Positions 24,262-34,041 of a stretch of DNA of 64,000 bases are shown in pieces (position 1 is the first letter of the stretch; each line of letters starts with the position of its first letter). The notes beneath the pieces are model-generated. The model saw only the letters and a list, made by a program, of their open reading frames with translations. It was not told where the DNA came from and did not search any database. The stretch spans positions 1 through 64,000 of the forward strand of contig NZ_VZOT01000010.1 in the NCBI RefSeq assembly GCF_008801935.1, read 5' to 3'. A program made the position numbers and the translations under genes. The DNA is from Comamonas kerstersii (GTDB lineage Bacteria; Pseudomonadota; Gammaproteobacteria; Burkholderiales; Burkholderiaceae_C).

Positions 24262-25890
24262 CTATTTTAGAGGCACAAATTTTTTGGCAGCACTAAGGCT
24301 TGTTTTGCCTGCGTTTTGCGCTTGATGCGATGATTGATCCATCATTCCATTTAGATTAACTATGTTGAAGCCAATCCAGCCAACTAGCGTAGTCCAAATA
24401 AGTGGAAAGCCAACAAACATCATCATCAGCAGCCCTTCCAATATCATTCGCTTGTATAGCTGAGACTCGCCCTCTGTAGCCACCTGTGCAAGCTCTTGAA
24501 AAATCATGTTATTTCCAGCACCGGGGTACATAGATTTCACAAGGTTTGAATCGATCCAGCGTGCAACAAACCAAAGCACAGTCCAGAATTTGATGGTAAA
24601 AATCGCTATAGCGCCATGCCACATGACGCTTAAGCTGTAGCCACTCATAAATGTGATTAGCGGCAATAGCATATAGAGCGCCATCAAAATAAGCGCTTGT
24701 GCCATAGGTAGTGCATTAAGCAAAGCAGTTAGGCTCAGCGATGCTTGCAAGGTTTGCACACCAACGCCAATAGAACTAACAAAACCTGTGGTTGCTTGAT
24801 ATATCTTGGTGCTTGTCGCACGGTCGTTGCCCAGCATCGTGTCAGGACTAATAAAAGTTGGATTCGCTTTTTGGAATGCCAGCTTGGCCACTGAATCTTT
24901 GCCCTGATCTTCGGTGGTGCCAGAAGATGCAAAATTCGTCATCCTTTGCCACATGCTGGTGTGGTTTACCATTCGGTCGCGCAGGCCCGTGGTGCCTGTC
25001 TCCCACCATTGCTTGCAGGTCGGGCGGCCCCAATCAGGATTCACGTAGCCAGCTTCTGGGCCTTCTGTTGCTGGCGTTTGGATGTAATCTGTGTCCCGGC
25101 TGAAGTCGATGGCCCAACCAGGCACAGGGTTGTAAGAGCGCATCATTGTGTAGAAACCTGGCTCTGTTCTAAAGAGCTGGCTACCAATCCAATCTACATC
25201 ACCTGGGCCATAAGGCTTATTATTGCGATCCAGAATTTGCAGAGCGTTTGCAGATAATTCGTTTCGTGGGGTTCTGAAGTATTTACTGCGAGCAGGTACA
25301 AAGCATTCGCTGTAAAACCTTTGAATATCATGCAGAAGTTGAGAATCCTCGATAGTGGCCATACGAGCCATATCTTGAATCATTCTTAGGTCTTCTCCTG
25401 AGCTATTGAAACCAGCCTTGAACGAGCTGTTCACACCAGAAGAGATTGTCATGATGGAGTACCACCATATTGGGACAAATGTCAAATTTCCTTCTGAGCT
25501 GAATGCGGCATTTTTAGCATTCGCCATCGCGGCATCGTAGCCAGAGCCAGTGCCACCATTCAGGGATGCTTCTTTGGGTGGTTCACCGTCATAAGAGCGT
25601 GTTGGAACGTAGCTCAAACGAATGTTGCTCAGCGATGTCCATGGGGAGCTCATAAAGCAGAGCATCATGACCATCACAGCTGTGATGAGTTTGGTTTGCA
25701 CGGACTCCAGTAGGCCGGTGACACCATCAAATCCCATACCGCGTTCTTTGGCTTCACGCCAGGCGTTGAACACAATCAACGCGAAGGGTAGTGCGGCCAA
25801 GCCCGTTCCAGTAATAATCTCACCAAGCAAATTGGCGAATGCCCAACCGTATAGGGTGGTAAAGATTTCAAGATAGCTATCTAATTTCAT
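24262..25890 (-). CDS. traG: TraG-like mating-pair stabilisation membrane protein
   Basis: A 542-residue polytopic protein matching the TraG N-terminal region. Membrane helices lie near 30-45 and 75-95, and a cluster in 380-520 (AQALILMALYMLLPLITFMSGY, AIFTIKFWTVLWFVARW, LLMMMFVGFPLIWTTLVGWIGF). The periplasmic part contains Cys residues and a Trp-rich segment. In F-like and genomic-island systems TraG stabilises mating pairs and may touch the recipient. It is the last gene of the mating-pore operon, 1 bp after its neighbour. AT-richer than the central tra genes. Confidence 0.85.
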   Translation of the reverse strand: MKLDSYLEIFTTLYGWAFANLLGEIITGTGLAALPFALIVFNAWREAKERGMGFDGVTGLLESVQTKLITAVMVMMLCFMSSPWTSLSNIRLSYVPTRSYDGEPPKEASLNGGTGSGYDAAMANAKNAAFSSEGNLTFVPIWWYSIMTISSGVNSSFKAGFNSSGEDLRMIQDMARMATIEDSQLLHDIQRFYSECFVPARSKYFRTPRNELSANALQILDRNNKPYGPGDVDWIGSQLFRTEPGFYTMMRSYNPVPGWAIDFSRDTDYIQTPATEGPEAGYVNPDWGRPTCKQWWETGTTGLRDRMVNHTSMWQRMTNFASSGTTEDQGKDSVAKLAFQKANPTFISPDTMLGNDRATSTKIYQATTGFVSSIGVGVQTLQASLSLTALLNALPMAQALILMALYMLLPLITFMSGYSLSVMWHGAIAIFTIKFWTVLWFVARWIDSNLVKSMYPGAGNNMIFQELAQVATEGESQLYKRMILEGLLMMMFVGFPLIWTTLVGWIGFNIVNLNGMMDQSSHQAQNAGKTSLSAAKKFVPLK

Positions 25891-25891
25891 T

Positions 25892-26257
25892 TTAGTAGAG
25901 GCTTGAAATGAAATTCAAAGTTCGAACTGGACCAATCGGGAAAACAATTAAATATGCTGCCAATATCATTGACACCTTTTTCCTTGCTGCAATCAATCTG
26001 CGATGTTCATGCTTTCTAACGATTGATTTGACGCGGCCGTAATTCAAAATAGTTCGCCAATAAATCACGATCACTAGGGCGAGGATTGATTGAATCCATG
26101 CTCCCACTGATAAGGTGGCACTCATTTGCCTATAAGCTTGCGGCAAGCGTTCGGCTGGTACTTGCAAGAGCCAGTTCATCAGCAGAACGCTGATCAGGAA
26201 AAGGACGATCCCCAGTCCAATCCATCCACTCCAGCGAATCAGGACCTTGATATTCAT
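25892..26257 (-). CDS. Small conjugation-operon membrane protein
   Basis: A 121-residue protein with three hydrophobic stretches (LGIVLFLISVLLMNWLL, SILALVIVIYW, ILAAYLIVFPIGPV) and basic loops. It overlaps the upstream gene by 4 bp (ATGA) and is 1 bp from traG, so it is part of the pore operon. A gene of this size at this position is usual in PFL_47xx-type clusters, but I cannot assign a function. Confidence 0.65.
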   Translation of the reverse strand: MNIKVLIRWSGWIGLGIVLFLISVLLMNWLLQVPAERLPQAYRQMSATLSVGAWIQSILALVIVIYWRTILNYGRVKSIVRKHEHRRLIAARKKVSMILAAYLIVFPIGPVRTLNFISSLY

Positions 26258-27621
26258 GGTGTGGCACGTCCATCGAACAGTGGTGCATGGTCAACGCGAG
26301 GGCTGCCAGTAGTGCCCATGGAGCCGCTGTTAGCCCCCAGCGCGCCGTTCATGATGGCCAGGGCCGTATCCCCGGTCATTTCCTTGCGGATGCGGAACTC
26401 AAACATCAAATCGTTGATGTACTGGGTGAGCCGGTCCACCTTCTCCTGGGCTTGCCGGTTGACTTCGGTCGAGGCTGTTGCCTGGGGCAAGCTCATGCCC
26501 GAAATCAGCGTGTTGCGCGCAATCAGGGCCTTGTCGATGACCTTGTGCATGGCCAGCTCCTGGGACAAGCGATTGACTGCGACGGCGCGCACATCTGTGG
26601 GTAGTTGACGCACCGCATCCATCAGCTGAGGGCTCACGGCCATGCCTGGTGCACTGATCTTGGCCAAGTCGGCGTGGTTGCTCGATGAGGCTTCGGCCAT
26701 GCGGCGCATAGAGGGCAGCACGCCTTCGAGCTCCTGCTCAAACTTTGGCGCCAAGCCTGTGGCAGTAACCGTGGATGTGGGGTTGGGGCAGCTAGCGTCT
26801 TGCGTGCAAAGGTAGATCTTCTGATCGCCCACCACCTCGGTGGTCCACTTGGCCAAGGTCTCAGGGGTTTGGAAGGCTTGCACCAGGCGAGTCGAAGCCA
26901 ACGATGAGCTGCCATAGTTGGCGGTCGACAGCGTGCTGGCCGACTTGTTGAGTGTCACGTTGTAGCCGGCCACGGCCAGGTCGCGGATCGGCTGGATAGG
27001 GGCAGTGCCAGCACCGCCAGCTTTGGCACCGAAAACCCAGTCAACGCCGCGGCGCTGAGCTTCCTCGTTCTTGTTGATGTCGTACTTGGCCTGGACCACG
27101 TCGCCATTCGTCGAGGCCTTGACCTTCCACATTTCACCCTTGGCCATGGCAACGTACTCCTCGTAAGGGTCCTTGCCGGTCTTGATCATGGCCTCCATGT
27201 CTTCGCAGCTTTTGAGAGATGCGGAGACCAGCACATCGGCCTTTTGGCTGAAGTTTTGGAACAGTTGGTACAGACCAGGTTGGGCGCGCTGCAGCGCATA
27301 CAGCGGCAGAGCAGCTATGCCTGCCTGTACGGCGCCTGTCACCGTCGCACCCAGGTTTTTGATGCCGTTCATCAAGGTGGACCAGGACGCGCCCACATCG
27401 AACTTGCCGCAGGAATAGTTGGTGCGAATTCCAGCGCTCAGCTGTGTGGCCAGGGCATTTTTGTGAGGGGCACCGCCTGTGGGAGCCCCGCCACCCATGC
27501 GGTAGTAGAGACCGGATGAGGTCACAGCCTGAGCGTGGGCAGAAGACGCTGCGCTCAGCTGCATGAGCAGCAGCGCGGCCAGGGCAGCAGCAGGCAGCAA
27601 GCGAGTTGTGGGTGCTTTCAT
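26254..27621 (-). CDS. ICE mating-pore protein, PFL_4711 family (TraH-like)
   Basis: A 455-residue exported protein of the integrating-conjugative-element family known as TIGR03755. Signal peptide LAALLLMQLSAASSAHAQ; then LYYRMGGGAP, a GIRTNYSCGKFDVGASWSTL block and GAVQAGIAALPLYALQRAQP, the family's landmarks. The middle and end are helical with Gln-rich heptads. It plays the TraH part in pilus/pore assembly with the TraU- and TraW/TrbC-like partners upstream. Start 27621 chosen for the signal peptide; the frame is open to 27816. It precedes the small membrane protein with ATGA overlap. Confidence 0.85.
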   Translation of the reverse strand: MKAPTTRLLPAAALAALLLMQLSAASSAHAQAVTSSGLYYRMGGGAPTGGAPHKNALATQLSAGIRTNYSCGKFDVGASWSTLMNGIKNLGATVTGAVQAGIAALPLYALQRAQPGLYQLFQNFSQKADVLVSASLKSCEDMEAMIKTGKDPYEEYVAMAKGEMWKVKASTNGDVVQAKYDINKNEEAQRRGVDWVFGAKAGGAGTAPIQPIRDLAVAGYNVTLNKSASTLSTANYGSSSLASTRLVQAFQTPETLAKWTTEVVGDQKIYLCTQDASCPNPTSTVTATGLAPKFEQELEGVLPSMRRMAEASSSNHADLAKISAPGMAVSPQLMDAVRQLPTDVRAVAVNRLSQELAMHKVIDKALIARNTLISGMSLPQATASTEVNRQAQEKVDRLTQYINDLMFEFRIRKEMTGDTALAIMNGALGANSGSMGTTGSPRVDHAPLFDGRATP

Positions 27622-27635
27622 GGTTTGCCTTTGAA

Positions 27636-28910
27636 TCAGGGGATCGAGTAGAGGTAAGCGCCACGCCGGCGGCAGCACGTGTACTGCTGCCAGAGGTTCC
27701 AGGCGTAGCCGTCTGCGCTGTCGGTCTGGCCATCGCCCCAGGAGGTCAGAGCCAGTGAATCGTTGGTACCGAAATTCACGCATTTGGTGGCCGCGATGGG
27801 GGACAACATCTGCCACTTGCGTTTTTCACCAGCGTTGAAATAGCGATAGCCGCTGCTGGTGGGCGTGACTTTCGTGTAGATGTGGGGCTGTGCTGACTTG
27901 TAGATGATCGATGCGACACGTTCGGCCAGCACAGCCGAAGCTTTGACCGGATGGGGCTGGTACAGCTCGCCTGTGCGTGGATAGACATTGCCCCAAGTCT
28001 GTGTGTAGCCATTGCCGACCTCGCCCAGGCCTGGCACCCAGGATTGGGCGTAGAGCATTTCCACAGGCAAAATGCCTCGCCAAAACGGAGCGTCCAGCTC
28101 CGACTGAAAGTGCAGCCCGAAATTTGTGGCTCCACCAGGGCAAAACAGGCTGCCACTCCCAGAGATGCTGGAAGCAATGCCGGAGATCTGTTGAACGCTA
28201 TCGATGGCACCTTGGACCTGCTGGACGCTGTCCACGATGTCCAAGGCCTGCCGCACGCCCTCGACAGACTTCATGACGGAGGACACGCTGTTCATCAGCG
28301 CCTGTGGCGCATTCACCATCGCCTTGGCGTCCTTGCCCACAGTGTCTGCGACACTGCTGGGCACATTTGCCCAGCTACGAGCGATAGCAGGTAGACCCTG
28401 GCTGGCAAACTTGGACAGCTCCGACACCGAAGGCACAGCAATGGTGGTGGGCAGCGTCATCGACCCGCCACTGGCCAGCAAGGCAGCGAACTGACCGGCT
28501 GGATTGCCAATCGCGTCGGCACTCTTGAACGTCGCCAGGCCACTGCCGGCGTCCAAGCTTCCAGCAGATGAATCCAGCAGCCGGCCGGTAATGGTAGATC
28601 CTGCTCCGGTCAAGGCGGAAGCGACAGGCGCGCCCACATCCTTCCAGGGATGCTGTGTTGGCGCGTTGAAGGTGCTGACCACCACATCAGGCACGTAGTG
28701 GCTGATCTTGATGGATGTACGGATGCGACAGCCAAAGCTGCAGTACAAGAAGAAGCACACGCCTTCAACCCTGTAGCTCAAGCAAGAGGGCGCAGCAGCC
28801 ACGGTCTTGCTGATCACCCCTGGGGTCGTGATGCTGGCTGCGGCCGGAGCGCACAGTAGGGCAGCTGCGGCCGCAGTGACGAAGCAATGGCTGAGCCAAC
28901 GGATGATCAT
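27636..28910 (-). CDS. ICE mating-pore protein, PFL_4710 family (TraU-like)
   Basis: A 424-residue exported TraU-like protein (family TIGR03756). Signal peptide ends near APAAAS; VEGVCFFLYCSFGCRIRTSIKISHYVPDVVVS is the typical Cys-containing TraU core, and GNGYTQTWGNVYPRTGEL plus a C-terminal Trp/Cys region complete it. It is longer than many relatives because of an Ala/Ser-rich middle with valine-serine repeats (about 150-250). It follows the PFL_4709 gene with a 4-bp overlap. Disulfides are expected, fitting the DsbC-like gene in the element. Confidence 0.85.
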   Translation of the reverse strand: MIIRWLSHCFVTAAAAALLCAPAAASITTPGVISKTVAAAPSCLSYRVEGVCFFLYCSFGCRIRTSIKISHYVPDVVVSTFNAPTQHPWKDVGAPVASALTGAGSTITGRLLDSSAGSLDAGSGLATFKSADAIGNPAGQFAALLASGGSMTLPTTIAVPSVSELSKFASQGLPAIARSWANVPSSVADTVGKDAKAMVNAPQALMNSVSSVMKSVEGVRQALDIVDSVQQVQGAIDSVQQISGIASSISGSGSLFCPGGATNFGLHFQSELDAPFWRGILPVEMLYAQSWVPGLGEVGNGYTQTWGNVYPRTGELYQPHPVKASAVLAERVASIIYKSAQPHIYTKVTPTSSGYRYFNAGEKRKWQMLSPIAATKCVNFGTNDSLALTSWGDGQTDSADGYAWNLWQQYTCCRRRGAYLYSIP

Positions 28911-29326
28911 GGGCGGCCTCCTGCAGACTGCTGATAAATTGCCAAGGCACGCTCCACATCGGGCACGCCGTAGATCACGGCCTTGCGGTCAATCACTACG
29001 GCAGGCAGCCGGTCCAACCGGTAATGGATGGCCAAGGTCATGCCGTTGGAGGCATTGATGATCTGCGCCTGGTACTTGCGGCGGATCTCGCCTTCCATGC
29101 GCTGCAGCACGGCCAAGGCCTCAGCCTCGACCGCTGGTAGGCCCTGGCTGAGCTGCTCCTCGATGAGCGTCATGGCATCCAGCCGATACACCCGCAGCTG
29201 GTAGGCAGGAGCGCTGGGCACCGGAACCATGGTGGCCATGTTGGCAAAGACCTCCACGGTCATGGGCTGGGCCGCCTGGACAACGCCGGCGGCCAGGACT
29301 GCGCAGATCGCGGTGATTGCCCTCAT
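28907..29326 (-). CDS. ICE protein, PFL_4709 family (TrbC/TraF-like thioredoxin fold)
   Basis: A 139-residue periplasmic protein (family TIGR03757). A signal peptide (ITAICAVLAAGVVQA) is followed by VEVFANMATMVP, LRVYRLDAMTLIEEQLSQGLP and LPAVVIDRKAVIYGVPDVERAL. The YRLD and LPAVVID...YG segments give a thioredoxin-like outline without an active-site Cys pair, comparable to TrbC/TraW C-terminal domains. Overlaps both neighbours by 4 bp. Confidence 0.85.
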   Translation of the reverse strand: MRAITAICAVLAAGVVQAAQPMTVEVFANMATMVPVPSAPAYQLRVYRLDAMTLIEEQLSQGLPAVEAEALAVLQRMEGEIRRKYQAQIINASNGMTLAIHYRLDRLPAVVIDRKAVIYGVPDVERALAIYQQSAGGRP

Positions 29327-32181
29327 GCCCGAGCCTTTGCCAACTCTGCGGCCACCATGTAGGCCGCTTCAACCTCGGAGCAACTGTGTTGCTCCATAAG
29401 GCGACGACGCTGCGCTTTCTCATGGCCTTCTGTCATGGCCAGCGCAATCGGCAAAGGAGGGGGCACGTTGCGAAACAGCCATTGGCCTGTTGCACTGATG
29501 AGCACGCCCTCGGTGTACTTGGGAGGCTCTTTGACCGCGGACTCCATCATTGCGCGCTGCTCCGGCGTCAAAGATCGGAAGCGTTCGACCTCAGCTATCT
29601 CCGACTTGTCCATGGTCAGCAGCATCCAGAACTCGCACATGGACAGCACGCGGTCCATGCTGCCAGGCAAGTCCTTCATGTTTTGCGTGGCCAGCCAGAA
29701 CCAGAGGTTGAGCTTTCGCCACATCTTGGTGCCTTTGGCAATCTTGGGCCCCAGCAGCTCGTTGGTCGTGACCAAGTGACCTTCGTCGGTCAGCATGATC
29801 AAAGGCCGATCCTGGGCCTGGAATGCCTCGCCACGGGACTGCACCGAGTCAATCAGGCTGGTGTAGGCCACGGCCATCGCATCGCCATACCCATCGTTGA
29901 CCAGCGTGCCCATTTCGACCAAGGTCACATCTGTATCTGGCCAATCGTTGCCGTAACGGTTGAACAGCCGCCCGCGCAGGCCTTGGGTGAACAGCATCAT
30001 GGACTGCCCCATCTCCTCGGCCCGCGCCGCACGGTGTGGGGAGAGGGTGCGGTCTTCGTGCATGGCCATCAGCTCCAAGGCCACATCTTGGGTCAGCGGG
30101 TGCAACGCCTGGCGCTCGGCAGACTTGATGGTGGCGCGGATGATCGCTCGGCTGATGAGGTAGCGGTCAGCACGGCGCAGCTGCTCAGTCTCAGACTTCT
30201 CGCCGCCGGTGATCATCATGATGGCCGCGATCAGCATCTCACCCAGCAGGTCGCGCTTTTCTGTGGTCTCGTCGTCTTCCTCTTCCTCGCCAGCATCCTG
30301 CGACTTGTCCGTGACCTGGTCCACGACCTCCATCAGCTTGCTGCCTTCGGCTGCTTCTTCTGGAGCCATCCCAGCATTGACCTTGGCCTGGTGTTCTGCC
30401 GCATGGAATGACTCCATGATCTCCTTGTCCTGCAGCAGCTTGTGTGCATGCACAAAGGGAGGCAATGACTCTTCGCACTCCATGCTGAGAATGACCCGAT
30501 GCACCGACAAGCCCTTGGCTGCCATGTCCTTGACCAGCAGGTCGAACGATTTGCCCGCGTCCACAATCACCAGTCGGGGACGGTGGATGGCCATGGTCAA
30601 CATAGCCTGGTAGTTCAGCGTGGCCGACTTACCTGCGCCCGTCGGGCCCATGATGATCATGTGCGCGTTCTTCTTGCGGTCACGCTTGTTCAGCGGATCG
30701 ATGAGCAAAGGCTCTCCGCCACGGTTCCAGAAGAACATGCCAGGATGTGGCGTTCCTCGGGCGCGCCCATAGACTGGCATGATCGCCGCCGCCTGTGACG
30801 CGAAGGTCAAACGCTGGCGGCGCATGTGCTTGGTGTCAAACGCTGGATCGAAGGCAAAGGGCAACCCGCGCACAAAGGCATCCAGTGGGACCAGGTCATG
30901 CTTGGGATCGATGAAGCGCATGCCCGTGTTTGTCAGCAGCGCATTCATTTTGGTGATGGCACTTTCCAGCTCGGTCTCATCCTTGCCAGTCAGATAGATC
31001 CCCATGAACATCGGGAACAGCTTGTCTCCTGAGACCATGTGCCTGAGCACCTGCTCACATTCGTGGTGGGTTTCCATGGCCACCGCTGTTTGCGCACGCG
31101 AAGCGTCGCGTATGCGCTGGATGTGGCGCTCCACTGTGTGCTGTGCCTCGATCACAATCGTCATGGACAGCATGGAGCCTGGCGGCATGCGATCGAACCG
31201 CGCAAACGCTTCATCGCCAGACTTCAACTCAGCACTGAAGTGACCAATCGAGGGATTCAAGCGCAGAGACTGGAGCGTCATGAAGCGCACAGGCACCCCA
31301 TCGAACTCCCAGTAGCCGCCTTTCTTGTCGCTGCGCGGCTGTGACAAGGTCAACGAGGTGGCCAAGTCCCAGTCACACATGCCTGCCGGCATGGTGTCAC
31401 CAGGGTAGGGCGCTGTTTTGAGCAACTCTGCGGTGCTTGGTGCCCATGGCACGTTCCTGTTGAAGAACGGCAGCATCCAGTCGTAGAAGTCCTTGCCATT
31501 GCAGCGGCGAACCCCAACACCGGATTCCGTCAATGTCGCCATCAGCGTGTTCGCCACCGACTCAATTTGCTGCGCCGCAGGGGCATCGCCTGTCTTGAAA
31601 TCGGTGAAGCTGCGGTAAATGCAGCAGTACACACGCCGATGCTGACCACGCCACACCTGGCCGGTGACCAATTCGTCAGTAAACAGGCCCTCGGGACGTG
31701 AGACCTGCTCAAAGTGGGCTTCAAACTCTTTGAGTACCGACTGGGTGAATTCCGACTGCAAGACTGCCTGGCCACGTCCAGGGTTTTGCTTGTGCTGATC
31801 CAGCACGTAGTCGGCCAGCATCTTGTTGAGACCGCTGATGTTGCGGTCGTCATGCAAGAAACACTGCACGATCCAGGGCGCACCTTCGATTTCAGGCAAG
31901 GCCTGCAGGGCCTCCTGCACTTTGGAGCAGCGCTCAGCCAGGTAGCTCATCGGCTGGGCCTCGGTGGCTACGGCCGCCAGCTCAAACAGAGCCCCAAAAG
32001 TCACCCCGTCCTCCATCACGAACACTTGCTCGTCAGGCGCGTAGCTGGCGTAAGGCAGCAAGGCCGTAAAAGAAGGCGGACGCCATGCCATGCGCCGGCG
32101 ATCTGCCACGGTCAGCAGATGCTCCTTGGGCACAGGGTCTTGCAGGCCCAGCATGGCCATGAACTTGTCCATCATGCTCAT
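29323..32181 (-). CDS. traC: VirB4/TraC-like conjugative transfer ATPase, PFL_4706 family
   Basis: A 952-residue cytoplasmic ATPase of the mating pore. An N-terminal domain (about 1-450) is followed by Walker A GPTGAGKSATLNYQ near residue 512, Walker B around LIMLTDEGHLV near 790, and LWFWLATQNMKDLPGSM, the motif typical of VirB4-type proteins. A Glu-rich insert (EEEEDDETTEKRD) lies near residue 630. It energises pore and pilus assembly. Large in comparison with VirB4 (about 790) but normal for the PFL_4706 family. Lies between the lipoprotein gene and PFL_4709 with 4-bp overlaps. Confidence 0.93.
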   Translation of the reverse strand: MSMMDKFMAMLGLQDPVPKEHLLTVADRRRMAWRPPSFTALLPYASYAPDEQVFVMEDGVTFGALFELAAVATEAQPMSYLAERCSKVQEALQALPEIEGAPWIVQCFLHDDRNISGLNKMLADYVLDQHKQNPGRGQAVLQSEFTQSVLKEFEAHFEQVSRPEGLFTDELVTGQVWRGQHRRVYCCIYRSFTDFKTGDAPAAQQIESVANTLMATLTESGVGVRRCNGKDFYDWMLPFFNRNVPWAPSTAELLKTAPYPGDTMPAGMCDWDLATSLTLSQPRSDKKGGYWEFDGVPVRFMTLQSLRLNPSIGHFSAELKSGDEAFARFDRMPPGSMLSMTIVIEAQHTVERHIQRIRDASRAQTAVAMETHHECEQVLRHMVSGDKLFPMFMGIYLTGKDETELESAITKMNALLTNTGMRFIDPKHDLVPLDAFVRGLPFAFDPAFDTKHMRRQRLTFASQAAAIMPVYGRARGTPHPGMFFWNRGGEPLLIDPLNKRDRKKNAHMIIMGPTGAGKSATLNYQAMLTMAIHRPRLVIVDAGKSFDLLVKDMAAKGLSVHRVILSMECEESLPPFVHAHKLLQDKEIMESFHAAEHQAKVNAGMAPEEAAEGSKLMEVVDQVTDKSQDAGEEEEDDETTEKRDLLGEMLIAAIMMITGGEKSETEQLRRADRYLISRAIIRATIKSAERQALHPLTQDVALELMAMHEDRTLSPHRAARAEEMGQSMMLFTQGLRGRLFNRYGNDWPDTDVTLVEMGTLVNDGYGDAMAVAYTSLIDSVQSRGEAFQAQDRPLIMLTDEGHLVTTNELLGPKIAKGTKMWRKLNLWFWLATQNMKDLPGSMDRVLSMCEFWMLLTMDKSEIAEVERFRSLTPEQRAMMESAVKEPPKYTEGVLISATGQWLFRNVPPPLPIALAMTEGHEKAQRRRLMEQHSCSEVEAAYMVAAELAKARA

Positions 32182-32660
32182 TGGCGTGCCTCCCGGGCAA
32201 TACGGCTGCTGCGCAGATCCTCGGCCACCTCGCCAGGCATGGCGTACTCGGCTCGCTCATACATCGGGAAGACGGTCACATAGCCTGGCACGGGATACTT
32301 GCCCTTGGCCAGGTGCGGATAGACCACCATCACCAAGTCTGGATTGGGCACGCGGGCAAAGCGCTGCTGCAAAGGCTCCAGTGCAGACCAGTAGCGCTGA
32401 GTCAGCTCATCGCCCTGGCCCACGGGTCGAACCACGGCTTCGCGGGCCAAACGGTCACGGGCCGTTTCTTTGGCAGCGGGCTGAGATGCAGGGGCTTTGC
32501 CCCGGTACACGTCCAGCACGGTCGGGCTGCCGGCGGTCACCTCTTTGAGGGGCGACTCACGGGAGCCAACGACTGAACAGCCAGTCAAGGTCAGAGCCAC
32601 CAGGCAGGCAGAGAGCTTGGCAGGGAAGGATTGAATCAGTGGTCTGTTACTGCAGGCCAT
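32178..32660 (-). CDS. Conjugative transfer region lipoprotein (VirB7/TraV-like)
   Basis: A 160-residue lipoprotein of family TIGR03751. The signal sequence leads to a lipobox (LTLTGC) near residue 28. The mature part keeps QPAAKETARDRLAREAVVRPVG and a Pro/Tyr-rich end (YPHLAKGKYPVPGYVTVFPMY). It presumably anchors the VirB9/VirB10-like core in the outer membrane. Its ATG lies 14 bp inside the end of the VirB10-like gene. Confidence 0.85.
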   Translation of the reverse strand: MACSNRPLIQSFPAKLSACLVALTLTGCSVVGSRESPLKEVTAGSPTVLDVYRGKAPASQPAAKETARDRLAREAVVRPVGQGDELTQRYWSALEPLQQRFARVPNPDLVMVVYPHLAKGKYPVPGYVTVFPMYERAEYAMPGEVAEDLRSSRIAREARQ

Positions 32661-34032
32661 AACGTGCTCCAGACAGGACGTTGGGGGTTTGCGTGCGGTG
32701 CACCAGCTTGCGCGGCGAAGCTGGCTTGTCGATGTGGATCTCCTGATCCAGATGCACGACCACTTGTTGGCCGCTGGGGGTCACGACCGCGTCGAAGCTG
32801 CTTTTAAGGCGCTCGGTCAGCCATTTGGCCAACTCCTCGGTTGCGGCCGCGCCCATGCGACCCATAGCGTAATTGCCAGCATTGCCTGTAACCGTGGATT
32901 GGCTGTACTCGCCACTGCTGGTGACCGTGGTTTGTGCCTGGGCCAGAGCCTCGGCCGCGATGCCAAGCCCCTTGATGCCGACGATGTCCGCGAGGTAACG
33001 GGGCGCATTCGTCACGAAGGTGCCCTGGATACAGGGATTGCCGTGCAGATCCGAGATAAAGCCCAGGTCGCCACCAGCTGCGCCTGCGCTGCTGCTCGAT
33101 CCGCTGCGTCGGTTTGACACGGTCCGAATTGCGCCATCGTTGAAAACGAAAGTCATGCTGCGGACCTTGCCCTCGGTGCAGGACAGCGCCATGTCACCAA
33201 TCGCCACCCCCGTGACCACCATGCCGGCTAGGTCCTCGGGTAGCTCCCAGCCATTGGCAGCCAGGTTGTCACGCCCGATCAAGGCTTTGAACTGCATGGG
33301 GTCCGTGACACGGCCATTGACAGGCACGCGCCCAATCAGACTGGTCATGGTGGTCACACCAGCCAACGTCGCGTTCTCGGGCAGCGTGAAGTAGGCCTCG
33401 GCCGCTGGGGGTTGCGGCGCTTGAGCAGCTGCTGCCGCCGCCTGGGTCGCAGCGCCTCGACCCGTCCCTTCAGCAGGCGCTGCACCAGTGCGTCGCACGT
33501 ACTGGGTCACCTCCTGGTTGCCATTTCGCTCGGTGTGCTTCACATAGCCCATAGGGGGCAGCACCTTGTAGCCCACAACGCCAGAGGCCTGGGGCAACTG
33601 CTCATGGTGCTGAGCATCGGGGTTGTGCGTCCTGGATTGAGGGTTGAGGCTGGAAAAGGTACTGAACGCGCTGTTGAACACGTCCGTCAGCCCTGGCTGG
33701 TCAGCAGCTGGTGCTGCAGGCTGGTGGCCTCCCACATCCACCACGTCGACGTTGCTGCTGGCTTTGCCACCAGTGCCCAGCTTTTCGCGCAGCTCTTGGT
33801 TGATCCGCAAGACCTCCTGAACGTCCTGGCGCAACTCACGGTTGGTTTGCACCACGGTGGCCAAGGTCTCGTCGGGTGTGTCCTGGTCAGCCCCGACGGT
33901 GGTGGGCAAGGGCACTTGCTCCATCGGCGCAGCACCATCTTGCTTAGCGCCGCTTTGCATAAAAATGGCGACGATGAGCAGCACAACTGCGCCACCTGCC
34001 ACTGGCAAAAGCTTGTTGGATTTAACAGCCAT
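32647..34032 (-). CDS. traB: VirB10/TraB-like core channel protein, PFL_4705 family
   Basis: A 461-residue protein (family TIGR03752). Short cytoplasmic start, one membrane helix (LLPVAGGAVVLLIVAIFM, 8-25), a coiled coil (TNRELRQDVQEVLRINQELREKL, near 65-87), a Pro/Ala/Gln-rich linker, and a C-terminal channel domain from about residue 215 (TLAGVTTMTSLIGRVPVNG ... CIQGTF ... VHLDQEIHID). It spans the envelope like VirB10 and TraB. Located between VirB9-like and lipoprotein genes, the usual core-complex order. Confidence 0.9.
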   Translation of the reverse strand: MAVKSNKLLPVAGGAVVLLIVAIFMQSGAKQDGAAPMEQVPLPTTVGADQDTPDETLATVVQTNRELRQDVQEVLRINQELREKLGTGGKASSNVDVVDVGGHQPAAPAADQPGLTDVFNSAFSTFSSLNPQSRTHNPDAQHHEQLPQASGVVGYKVLPPMGYVKHTERNGNQEVTQYVRRTGAAPAEGTGRGAATQAAAAAAQAPQPPAAEAYFTLPENATLAGVTTMTSLIGRVPVNGRVTDPMQFKALIGRDNLAANGWELPEDLAGMVVTGVAIGDMALSCTEGKVRSMTFVFNDGAIRTVSNRRSGSSSSAGAAGGDLGFISDLHGNPCIQGTFVTNAPRYLADIVGIKGLGIAAEALAQAQTTVTSSGEYSQSTVTGNAGNYAMGRMGAAATEELAKWLTERLKSSFDAVVTPSGQQVVVHLDQEIHIDKPASPRKLVHRTQTPNVLSGARYGLQ

Positions 34033-34041
34033 CGGTCACTC